A stretch of DNA of 64,000 bases from Novosphingobium olei (GTDB taxonomy: Bacteria; Pseudomonadota; Alphaproteobacteria; Sphingomonadales; Sphingomonadaceae). The notes beneath the pieces are model-generated. The model had not been told where the DNA came from and made no database searches. It worked only from the letters and a program-made list of their open reading frames with translations. Where the stretch lies: contig NZ_JABBGM010000012.1 in NCBI RefSeq assembly GCF_012927405.1, positions 1-64,000 of the forward strand, read 5' to 3'. A program made the position numbers and the translations under genes. Below, piece by piece: positions 27,191 to 34,828 of this stretch; the stretch's first letter is position 1; each line of letters begins with the position of its first letter.

Positions 27191-27246
27191 GGCGAATTCC
27201 TTTTGAAGCTCTTCAGAGTGTCCAAGGGACCATCCCTTCGACTGAG

Positions 27247-27389
27247 CCCCGAAAGGTCCGGGGGTGGATAGGACCGCACGAGCGACGCGAGGAAACCCCG
27301 CCGGAAGGAGTGGTGCGGGCAGCCGCGCAAAGCGCGGCAACACGGTTCGCACCGGCGCGGGTTGCGTGTCCTGTCCGGCTTCGGACAGG
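27247..27389 (+). promoter_or_regulatory. Hairpin cluster upstream of ssb, possible single-strand promoter
   Basis: Three stems lie within 150 bases: CCCCG/CGGGG (27247-27263), GCCGCGC-AAA-GCGCGGC (27322-27338, seven perfect pairs) and CCTGTCCG-GCTT-CGGACAGG (27370-27389, eight perfect pairs). They sit in the inferred leading region, upstream of ssb as it is transcribed. On single-stranded transferred DNA such stems could form a double-stranded promoter, as the Frpo/ssi elements of F do. This is an inference from position and structure only. Confidence 0.35.
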
Positions 27390-27473
27390 GGCGTGTTTCA
27401 GTCTCGGAAGGGGATGGCTTTTGGACGCGGGTGAGCGTTCACGATGCCTTGCCGTGAAGAACCAAACCTGCCC

Positions 27474-28421
27474 TCAGGCGGCTTTGGCAAGATCCTCGAT
27501 GCGCGCCTCGCAGGCGCTCTTCACCAGCCCTTGGAGCACCGCCACCCGCCCAGCGATCCAGGCGAGTTCGTCAGCCGAAATACGGTAGGATGGTGCGTAC
27601 CTAGCCTTCACATAGGCATCGCGCAGCAAGGCATAGCACCGCTTTTCAAAGCGCCCCGTTCGCGGCCAGACGCCTTTCAGTGCTGGTTCGAACTCCTCGG
27701 CCATGTCCCGCAGGCGATTGAGGTTGTGCGACTTGGGGCTCCAGAGCGTCCTGGTAAGGAAGAGGCAATGGTAGAGCCTCTCGACTGACTGATGGAAAAG
27801 GAACGCTGCGAGCTTTGATTTCTTCCGAGCCACCGCATCGTTCGCGCTATCCAAGAAATCGGACGCACTTTCGAACCAGTCGTCGAAGTAGTCCTGCGTC
27901 TCCTTGAGCGCCTGCTCACGCGACAGCGGCAAGGGCTCGACGAAGGCTGAGTTCGGCTCCTCGAACAGCACGACGCCATCCTTGAGGATATCCATGAAGA
28001 AGTACCGGCCAAGCCGGAGCTTTTCGTTCACGTCATCAAGACTGTGGTAAATCAGGCTAACCGGCGTGCGCAGCACTGTACCCCCCGACAAATCGGCAAG
28101 CAGCCTGCTTTCGGTGGCTTCCCAGAACTCGGCGATGTCGGTGAGATCATCGTGGTTCACCACAACCAGCAGGTCATAATCGGAAAAGTAGCGGCCTACC
28201 GGGTCCTCAACCCAGTCGCCGCGTGCATAGGAGCCGAACAGCACGATCTTGAGCAGCCTGCCTGCGCGATAACGAGGTTGCGTGCGGTGCGCGATGGCGT
28301 CGTCAAAGCCGGCGCGCACCGTCTCGACGACGTACGCGAGTTCGCGTCGCTTGCCTTCGGGGAGATGATCGAGGCCGGATTTCATCAAATTTGGAATCGG
28401 CGGATTTCCATCTCTTGCCAA
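27474..28421 (-). CDS. MNT-HEPN fusion protein (nucleotidyltransferase plus HEPN domain)
   Basis: 315 residues. The N-terminal domain is a minimal nucleotidyltransferase with GSYARGDW (63-70) and SDYDLLVVV (80-88; Asp81 and Asp83). The C-terminal domain from about 165 is HEPN-like, with FLFHQSVERLYHCLFLT and SHNLNRLRDMAEEF. The usual RxxxxxH ribonuclease motif is not evident (RDAYVKARYAPSYR has no His). In two-gene MNT/HEPN systems the transferase adds AMP to the HEPN toxin; here both are one chain. Likely roles are toxin-antitoxin or defence-related. The gene is in the leading region next to ssb and on the same strand. Confidence 0.75.
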   Translation of the reverse strand: MARDGNPPIPNLMKSGLDHLPEGKRRELAYVVETVRAGFDDAIAHRTQPRYRAGRLLKIVLFGSYARGDWVEDPVGRYFSDYDLLVVVNHDDLTDIAEFWEATESRLLADLSGGTVLRTPVSLIYHSLDDVNEKLRLGRYFFMDILKDGVVLFEEPNSAFVEPLPLSREQALKETQDYFDDWFESASDFLDSANDAVARKKSKLAAFLFHQSVERLYHCLFLTRTLWSPKSHNLNRLRDMAEEFEPALKGVWPRTGRFEKRCYALLRDAYVKARYAPSYRISADELAWIAGRVAVLQGLVKSACEARIEDLAKAA

Positions 28422-28884
28422 GGAAAAAGTTTAAGCGCCCTGCGGCAAGCGTGGCACGATATGAGCTGGCGATATGGGAGGGTAGGGCTTGATGGCACAG
28501 GATGGAACAAACCCGCCCTTCAGCGGAGCGACTGTGAACGTCGGGCTGCGCCGAAACCGGGCGTTCGCGGGGCCGCAAAGGCCCGCTCTCGAATTTCAAG
28601 GCCTGGAGTGAGTATGGAACGGCAGGTCCGGGCTGCGGCTCCGCTGCAACCAGGCATTCGTTTTTCCCTAGACGTCGCTCAAACACGCTGACTTGCGACA
28701 TACACAAGACGATCACTTGAATTCGCGAGCGACCTACATCCCAGCTGGACCCGGGCTTGACCGCGAACAGAATCGTTGTCAGATTGTTCGGACCGGGATC
28801 AAGCAACCTCCCGGTCAGGCGCCAGCCCAAGCGTTGCCTTTCACTGGTCCGCTCCTTGGCGGACGGAAAGGCGTATCGAGGGCA
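28422..28884. other. Intergenic between MNT-HEPN and chrA
   Basis: No gene with support. Frames present on both strands are Arg/Pro-rich and lack start signals. The promoter of the chromate operon must lie here, but I see no convincing -35/-10 pair. Confidence 0.4.
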
Positions 28885-30210
28885 ATGGCGCGCGTTAATT
28901 TAACTTCCCCGCAAATTCCCACTTTTCGCGAACTCGTGCGGGTCTCCGCGCGCATTGGTTGCCTGAGCTTCGGCGGGCCTGTCGGACAGATCGCGCTGAT
29001 GCACCGCGAACTGGTCGAAGAGCGGCAATGGGTCACCGAAGATCAATACCTCCACGCCTTGAACTTCTGCCATCTGCTGCCGGGTCCCGAGGCGCAGCAG
29101 CTCGCGATCTGGATCGGATGGAAGCTGCATGGCCTTAGAGGTGGCCTTGCTGCGGGTCTGCTCTTCGTCATTCCGGGCGCGCTTGTGATCCTCGCGTTGT
29201 CGATCCTCTATGGCTACGCGGCGCACCTCACCTGGTTCGCTGCGCTGTTCCTCGGGATCAAGGCGGCGGTGCTCGCGATCGTGGTGCAGGCGCTGCTGCG
29301 CGTTGCCGGACGGGCGCTCAATACCGGGTTCAAGCGAGGCATAGCGCTCGCAGCATTTGCCGCACTGTTCGTACTGAATCTCCCGTTTCCACTTGTCGTG
29401 CTCACCGCCGGGGCTGCCGGGACGATTGCCGCCGCAACACGCCCGGACCTGCTGGCGCTGAAGCAGACCGACAAGGCACGGGAGCTCGCCCCGCGCCCGT
29501 GGGGGGCCAGCATTCGCGCTATCGTGGTTGGATCGCTGATCTGGGTTGCACCGATGGTGGTGGTGTTCACGACGCTCGGCCCTGACCATGTGCTTTGGCA
29601 GGTCGGCGCATTCTTCTCGAAGCTGGCAATCGTTACCTTCGGTGGCGCCTATGCAGTGCTCGCCTACATGGCGCAGCAGGCCGTGCAGGGCTTTGGCTGG
29701 CTGAGCGCTGGGGAAATGGCCGACGGGCTCGGCTTGGCCGAAACCACCCCGGGGCCGCTGATCATGGTGACGCAGTACGTCGGCTACCTCGCCGCATTCC
29801 GCGCGCCCGAGCCGTTCACACCGCTCTCCGCAGGAATTATCGGCGCGGCGCTGACGACCTGGGTGACCTTTGCCCCCTGTTTCCTCTGGATCTTCGCTTT
29901 GGCGCCGTGGATCGAGCGACTTGAACATGCCCATAAGCTTAAGGGCGGCCTAGCCGCCGTGACGGCGGCGATCGTCGGAGTGATCGCCAACCTCAGCCTG
30001 TGGTTTGCACTCCATGTGCTTTTCAAGCGGGTCGGATCGGTCAAGCTCGGGGCCCTCACGATCTCGGCGCCCGAACTCGCCAGCTTCGATTGGCGCGCGG
30101 CGGTCCTGGGAGCGCTTGCCGCATTTCTCATCTTCCGCCGCAAATGGAACATCATCCGCGTACTTGCGCTCAGCGCAGCAGGCGGCCTCGTCCTCGGTCA
30201 GATCGCTTGA
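28885..30210 (+). CDS. chrA: Chromate efflux transporter ChrA
   Basis: 441 residues from the ATG at 28885 (CGAGGG upstream); the frame extends further upstream without support. It is a two-domain, long-chain CHR protein. The first half has LSFGGPVGQIALMHRELV and FCHLLPGPEAQQLAIWIG. The second has VTFGGAYAVLAYMAQQAV and GLAETTPGPLIMVTQYVG. About ten membrane segments are spread over the chain. It exports chromate using the membrane potential. It is first in an operon with the SOD-like gene (16 bases downstream) and the ChrB-domain gene. Confidence 0.93.
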   Translation: MARVNLTSPQIPTFRELVRVSARIGCLSFGGPVGQIALMHRELVEERQWVTEDQYLHALNFCHLLPGPEAQQLAIWIGWKLHGLRGGLAAGLLFVIPGALVILALSILYGYAAHLTWFAALFLGIKAAVLAIVVQALLRVAGRALNTGFKRGIALAAFAALFVLNLPFPLVVLTAGAAGTIAAATRPDLLALKQTDKARELAPRPWGASIRAIVVGSLIWVAPMVVVFTTLGPDHVLWQVGAFFSKLAIVTFGGAYAVLAYMAQQAVQGFGWLSAGEMADGLGLAETTPGPLIMVTQYVGYLAAFRAPEPFTPLSAGIIGAALTTWVTFAPCFLWIFALAPWIERLEHAHKLKGGLAAVTAAIVGVIANLSLWFALHVLFKRVGSVKLGALTISAPELASFDWRAAVLGALAAFLIFRRKWNIIRVLALSAAGGLVLGQIA

Positions 30211-30226
30211 ATAGGAGCCTCACGCC

Positions 30227-30961
30227 ATGAACGACATCTCTCGCCGCAACGCCATGGGCAGCATCGCGCTCGGGGTCGCAGCGGCGGCTGCTCCCGGCGC
30301 CGCTGTTGCAGCCACACCCACAACCGGAGGTTCTCCCATGACCAGCCCGGCTCCCGCCTTTGCCGGCGGCCATGCCGTCAAGCCGCTCGGGTTCGATCCC
30401 ACCAAGCTCACGGGTCTTTCCGAAAAGCTGATCCGCTCGCACTGGGAGAATAATTACCAGGGCTCGTTGAAGGCCCTCAACATGATCGAGGGTCGGCTTG
30501 CCGCCGCGATGTCTGACAAGGATCTTCCACCGGTCGTCTATGGGGGCCTCAAGCGCGAGGAACTGCACCGCACCGGCTCGGTGATCCTCCACGAACTCTA
30601 CTTCGAGCAGTTTGGCGGCAATGGTCAGGCGGCAGGCAGCATCCGGGATGCACTGGTCGCCAGCCACGGTTCGTTCGAAGCGTGGGAAGCCGAGTTCCGG
30701 CGCACGGCGATGGCGCTGGCGGGCGGCTCTGGCTGGGCCATTCTCGCTTGGAACCAGTACACTCGCTCGTTGCATAACTATTGGGCGTGGGATCACACCA
30801 ACGGGCCAGTCACCGGCGTGCCCTTGCTCGTGCTCGACATGTACGAGCACGCCTTCCACATGGACTACGGCACGGCCGCTGCGAAATACGTCGACGCCTT
30901 CATGCACAATCTCGATTGGGCAGTGGTCGATGCGCGCTACCGCTCCGCGTCTCGTACCTGA
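30227..30961 (+). CDS. Exported Fe/Mn superoxide dismutase of the chromate operon (ChrC-like)
   Basis: 244 residues, with TAGGAG before the ATG. The N-terminus SRRNAMGSIALGVAAAAAPG looks like a Tat signal (twin Arg and hydrophobic core). The Fe/Mn SOD domain has the first metal His in SEKLIRSHWENNYQGSL, the second in GSVILHELYFEQFGGN, and the Asp/His pair in VPLLVLDMYEHAFHMDYG. GGSGWAILAWN is also typical. SODs in chr operons (ChrC) remove superoxide formed during chromate reduction. The exported form suggests action in the periplasm. Confidence 0.87.
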   Translation: MNDISRRNAMGSIALGVAAAAAPGAAVAATPTTGGSPMTSPAPAFAGGHAVKPLGFDPTKLTGLSEKLIRSHWENNYQGSLKALNMIEGRLAAAMSDKDLPPVVYGGLKREELHRTGSVILHELYFEQFGGNGQAAGSIRDALVASHGSFEAWEAEFRRTAMALAGGSGWAILAWNQYTRSLHNYWAWDHTNGPVTGVPLLVLDMYEHAFHMDYGTAAAKYVDAFMHNLDWAVVDARYRSASRT

Positions 30962-30972
30962 GGAGTACAGCG

Positions 30973-31455
30973 ATGAAATGGGTCACCCGTGAGCGCCCCA
31001 AGATCGACCGGATCGCTTGCCCTTGGCTGATCCGGCGCTTCGTCGAACCCGAGGCCGAGTTCCTCTACGTTCCGGCAGATCAGGTGCTCGAAACCGCCGA
31101 GACTGAGGGAGCCATTCCATACGACATCCCCGGCGTGGAATTCAGCCATGTCGGGGAGAAATGCAGCTTCGACGCCATCATCGAGAAATACGCGCTGACC
31201 GATCCGGCACTCCTTCAACTGGCCGTGGTCGTTCGTGGCGCTGACACCTCGCGGCTCGACTTGACCCCGCAATCGGCGGGCTTGCTGGCGATGTCGCTGG
31301 GTCTGTCGGCCAATTACGCCAACGATCATGATATGCTCGAACGGGGCATGGTGATGTACGATGCGCTTTATGCCTGGTGCCGATCCTGCCAGGATGAGGC
31401 GCACAATTGGCCGCCTCAGGCAATTGGCGGACAGGCGAGCAAAGCAAACCGATAG
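30973..31455 (+). CDS. ChrB-domain chromate-resistance protein
   Basis: 160 residues from the ATG at 30973, behind GAGGAG and 11 bases after the SOD gene. It matches only the C-terminal (Chrom_resist) half of ChrB: WVTRERPKIDRIACPWLIRR, FVEPEAEFLYVPADQV, IPYDIPGVEFSHVGEKCSFD, and a tail with YDALYAWCRSC. Full-length ChrB has an additional N-terminal domain that senses chromate and regulates the operon. Its absence suggests this version does not act as the ordinary regulator. Third gene of the chrA operon. Confidence 0.85.
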   Translation: MKWVTRERPKIDRIACPWLIRRFVEPEAEFLYVPADQVLETAETEGAIPYDIPGVEFSHVGEKCSFDAIIEKYALTDPALLQLAVVVRGADTSRLDLTPQSAGLLAMSLGLSANYANDHDMLERGMVMYDALYAWCRSCQDEAHNWPPQAIGGQASKANR

Positions 31456-31623
31456 AAGGGCAGGCTCCATTTCGCTCAATGGGTCCCCTTGATGGCGGTT
31501 TTGTCGCCGTCTGCCATCCAGATGCTCGGGTTAATTCCAATTATTCTACCATATTTCTCTCGAATATCTTCATAATCGCGGCGACCTAAAGCATAATGCC
31601 GAAGGATAAGTCGGATTCCGCCG

Positions 31624-32364
31624 TTATCGGGCTGTAAAACCATTATCGATCACGAGCTCTGCGCCGCTCATGTAACTGGCGTCTGCGGACAACAGGAAAA
31701 GGATGCCGGCAGCAATTTCGTCGGGTTCGGCAAGCCTGCCTGCCGGAAGCAGAGTGCTGAGCGCGCCGCGGATTTCGTCCGAGCCGCCGAGCTGATCGAC
31801 GATGGCGTCGGCCATCGGCGTCCGAGTGAGCGCGGGGTGGACGGAGTTGACGCGGATGCGGCTGGGCATGGCGATCGCTTCGAGCGCGGCGGTCTTGGTC
31901 AGCAGCCGGACGGCGCCCTTGCTGGCGGTATAAGCGGCTGCACCGGGCGAGCCGCGCAGGCCTGCGGTCGAGGACAAATTGACGATCGATCCGGTGCCGG
32001 CAACCTGCATCGCGCGCATGACGTGCTTGCAGCCGAGGAATGTCCCTTCGACGTTGACGCGCATCACCAACCGGAAATCCTCGATCGTGGTTTCGATGGT
32101 CGTGCCCATGCGGATCACGCCGGCCGCGTTGACCAGTCCGTCGATCCGGCCGTCGGAGGCGGTCACCGCTTTAACCAACGCGATCCAGTCGTCCTCGCTG
32201 GTGACGTCGCAAATGTGGTCGACCACGCCTACAAGGCCGCAGGCCGTCAGGTCGGCCCCGTGAATGATCGCGCCTTGCGCGACCAGCCGCTCGGCGGTCC
32301 GCTTGCCGATGCCCGACGAGGCCCCGGTCACGATCACGACCTTGCCTTGGAAACGCCCGTCCAT
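31624..32364 (-). CDS. SDR-family oxidoreductase
   Basis: 246 residues from the ATG at 32362-32364. The classical short-chain dehydrogenase layout is complete: cofactor loop TGASSGIG (13-20), Asp52 in HICDVTS, NAAG (79-82), active-site Ser in IVNLSSTAG, and Tyr145/Lys149 in AAYTASKGA. The C-terminus GAELVIDNGFTAR is standard. It oxidises or reduces an alcohol/ketone with NAD(P). It lies 34 bases after a TetR gene on the same strand and close to a divergent catabolic operon, so it probably handles an intermediate of that pathway. Confidence 0.9.
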   Translation of the reverse strand: MDGRFQGKVVIVTGASSGIGKRTAERLVAQGAIIHGADLTACGLVGVVDHICDVTSEDDWIALVKAVTASDGRIDGLVNAAGVIRMGTTIETTIEDFRLVMRVNVEGTFLGCKHVMRAMQVAGTGSIVNLSSTAGLRGSPGAAAYTASKGAVRLLTKTAALEAIAMPSRIRVNSVHPALTRTPMADAIVDQLGGSDEIRGALSTLLPAGRLAEPDEIAAGILFLLSADASYMSGAELVIDNGFTAR

Positions 32365-32398
32365 CCTGCTCTCCCGTCTTTGCTTGTTTCTTGAAACT

Positions 32399-33070
32399 TC
32401 AGTCCTGCAGCGCGTTGCGCAGCACGGTCTTGGCATATCCGAGCAGGTCAGCGACGACCTCGGGCTGCACCTGACCGGCGAGTTGTCCGTAGGCCATGCC
32501 CTCGAGCACATAGTGCGCGATATTGCCCGCCTGCATGACCTGGGGATCGGCATAGCGCCAGCCGAACGCCTGTCGCGCGGTCTCGTACCAGTCGCGCAGG
32601 AAGGCCTGATAGCGGGGTGCGAAGGCTTCGGTCAGTTCGGCATCGCTGCGGGCCAGCAGAACGAGTTCCTGATAAGCGCGGAAATCGCGCTCGTTGAGGT
32701 GCCTCCAGTGTGCATCGATGATCTGGCTGGCGACGTCCTCGTCCGGCCCGATCGCCTCGACGTCCGCCTTGAACTGGTTCAGGCGGCGCACGTTGATGTA
32801 CTCGATCACCGCGCACAGCAGGTCGCGACGGGTTGCGAAGTGGTATTGCGCCCCCCCGCGCGAGATGCCCGCGCGGTCTGCAATCACGGCAAACGACAGC
32901 TCGTGCGCGGTCCCTTCGAGCAGGCAATCGACCGTTGCTTCGAGGACCCTCAGCCGCATCGTCTCGCTTTTGGCGAGCTGGCGCGCGGAAGGTCCCTCGC
33001 TGCGGCGCCGCGGGGCGCGCGAACGCAGAGAAAAATTCGCCTCACCGATGACACCGCCGTCCGAAGTCAC
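32399..33070 (-). CDS. TetR-family regulator of the adjacent oxygenase operon
   Basis: 223 residues. A basic, flexible N-terminus of about 35 residues precedes the TetR helix-turn-helix (RLRVLEATVDCLLEGTAHEL, FAVIADRAGISRGGAQYHF, ATRRDLLCAVIEYI). The C-terminal ligand domain is helical with several Trp and Tyr residues. It is transcribed with the SDR gene and divergently from the Rieske oxygenase operon. The 318-base space between contains an inverted repeat next to a promoter-like pair, so it is the obvious candidate to repress both directions until a substrate binds. Confidence 0.87.
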   Translation of the reverse strand: MTSDGGVIGEANFSLRSRAPRRRSEGPSARQLAKSETMRLRVLEATVDCLLEGTAHELSFAVIADRAGISRGGAQYHFATRRDLLCAVIEYINVRRLNQFKADVEAIGPDEDVASQIIDAHWRHLNERDFRAYQELVLLARSDAELTEAFAPRYQAFLRDWYETARQAFGWRYADPQVMQAGNIAHYVLEGMAYGQLAGQVQPEVVADLLGYAKTVLRNALQD

Positions 33071-33171
33071 GCCCGTCCCTCCTGTTCCGCGGCCTTACTG
33101 CGCTTGCGGGGCATTTGAGCGTCGCCTGCCGCAGGGGCGCAAGTCAAGCCGTCGCCACAACCCTAACTAAA

Positions 33172-33223
33172 AAACCAGCCACCCGACAGGTTTTGTTGAC
33201 AGCTCTCGAAATGCGCATAGTTT
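33172..33223 (+). promoter_or_regulatory. Candidate TetR operator and oxygenase-operon promoter
   Basis: An inverted repeat AAACC...GGTTT with a 12-base spacer (33172-33193) is followed at once by TTGACA (33196-33201). Sixteen bases later there is TAGTTT, a weak -10 (33218-33223). A repressor on the repeat would block RNA polymerase. The promoter faces the Rieske gene starting at 33389, leaving a leader of about 160 bases. Confidence 0.4.
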
Positions 33224-33388
33224 CCCAAAAAAAGCTTGCTGGCATGTTTTAACCCGGCGGCGCGTTGCGGAGAGATCGAAAGGCACTGCGCGAGCGTACG
33301 CCGCTTGCGCGGCGAGGGGCGCAGCATGCCCGGCCAACCAACTCCCACTACGCTACCGCCGGGCCGTCCATGAAAGGATTGCCGGAGT

Positions 33389-34771
33389 ATGGCCAAGATA
33401 GAAGACCGGATGATCGAGGTGCTCGGTTCCGAGCGCCAGCAAACTCAGGCGCCGGCGTTCGTCCCACGAAAACCCATCCCTATGCTCGGCTACCAACGCA
33501 TCGACGGCGCGCGCTTCCATTCGCGCGAGTTCATGCAGGCCGAATGGGACCACATCTGGACCAGGACCTGGAACATTGCCTGCCATGTCTCGGAACTGGG
33601 GGAACCAGGCGAATTCCGCGTCCATACGCTAGGCAAGGAATCGCTCCTGTTCGTGCGCGGCGAGGACGGGGAGATCCGCGGCTTCTTCAACGTCTGCCAG
33701 CACCGAGGAAACGTGCTTTGCCAGGTCCAGTCGGGCATGGTCGAGCGCTTCACCTGCCCATATCACGGATGGCAGTGGAACAATGATGGCAGCCTGCACC
33801 TGCTGTCCCGGCCCGAACTGTTCGGCCAGTTCAAGGACGGGGTACCGAAGGGCGAACTCGACCTGCCGCCGGTCCGCACCGACACTTGGGGCGGCTGGGT
33901 CTGGTTCAACCTCGATCCGCACGCGATCGAATTGCGCGAATTCCTAGGCGAGGCGGGCCGGCAACTCGAAAGCTACGAGCTCGAGAAATTCCAGCTGATC
34001 GACCAGGCCACCTTCGAATGGAACGGCAACTGGAAGCATGCGCACGACGCTTTCAATGAATCCTACCATTTTGAGACGCTGCATGCCGACTTCATGAACA
34101 TCACCGAAGGCTACGACGTGCCGATCGAGCTGGTCGGCATCCACAGCCGGATGATCAACTTCAACCTGACGGTCAGCGAACTGCTCGGCAATGCCGAGGA
34201 GATGACGCCGCTGCGCGAGAAGTTCCTCGGCATCGGCACACAAGTCCCGGCGGACTACCAGGGCAGCTTGCGCGACATCCACCTCGAGGTGATCAAGGCC
34301 AAGCGCGCGATCCAGGACCAGACCCACCTGCCCTATCGCCGGATGAACGACGAACAACTGGTCCACCAATACCACTACACGTTCTTCCCCGGCACCACCT
34401 TCACCCAGACGCCCGAGGCATCAATCGTTTTCCGCTATCGCCCGCACCCGACCGACCCGGCGTTCTGCTACTATGATTTCCTGATCACCGAGCACCGCGC
34501 GCCCGGCAGCGAGCCACCCTTGGTGACGCCGCGGTTCTTCCGCCACGACGAACTCGACGACTACGCCGACGCCTTTCCCGACACGTTCGACCCGTTCCTT
34601 GCCAACGTGCTCAAGCAGGATGGCTCGAACATGCCGACGATGCAGCAGGGCACCGGCTCGCTGGGCTTTCGCGGCATGATCCTGGGTGACCAGGAAGTGC
34701 GCATCCGTCATTTCCACCAGCAGATCGATCGCTGCCTGATGGGAGACTACCCATGGCTGCACGCGACTTGA
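33389..34771 (+). CDS. Rieske-type aromatic ring-hydroxylating oxygenase, alpha subunit
   Basis: 460 residues, with CCGGAG just before the ATG. The Rieske cluster site is CQHRG (Cys103, His105) and CPYHGWQW (Cys123, His126). The mononuclear iron site lies in NESYHFETLHAD (Glu224 as bridge, His227, His232), with a later Asp ligand probably in DPFLANVLKQDG. It adds oxygen to a substrate using electrons from a reductase/ferredoxin. No beta subunit and no reductase gene is nearby, so it is probably an alpha-only enzyme (as in carnitine- or steroid-type oxygenases) served by a remote electron donor. First gene of a five-gene operon. Confidence 0.92.
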   Translation: MAKIEDRMIEVLGSERQQTQAPAFVPRKPIPMLGYQRIDGARFHSREFMQAEWDHIWTRTWNIACHVSELGEPGEFRVHTLGKESLLFVRGEDGEIRGFFNVCQHRGNVLCQVQSGMVERFTCPYHGWQWNNDGSLHLLSRPELFGQFKDGVPKGELDLPPVRTDTWGGWVWFNLDPHAIELREFLGEAGRQLESYELEKFQLIDQATFEWNGNWKHAHDAFNESYHFETLHADFMNITEGYDVPIELVGIHSRMINFNLTVSELLGNAEEMTPLREKFLGIGTQVPADYQGSLRDIHLEVIKAKRAIQDQTHLPYRRMNDEQLVHQYHYTFFPGTTFTQTPEASIVFRYRPHPTDPAFCYYDFLITEHRAPGSEPPLVTPRFFRHDELDDYADAFPDTFDPFLANVLKQDGSNMPTMQQGTGSLGFRGMILGDQEVRIRHFHQQIDRCLMGDYPWLHAT

Positions 34772-34828
34772 GCGGACCCGGCCAGACGACCTGAACCAAC
34801 ATCGCATAACGACAAAAAAGGGAGAGAG

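Noticed and set aside
20536..28421. A complete conjugation system
   Set aside because: Only the DNA-processing part (relaxase, accessory protein, coupling protein, oriT candidate) is here. No type IV channel genes are in the window, so self-transfer cannot be claimed.
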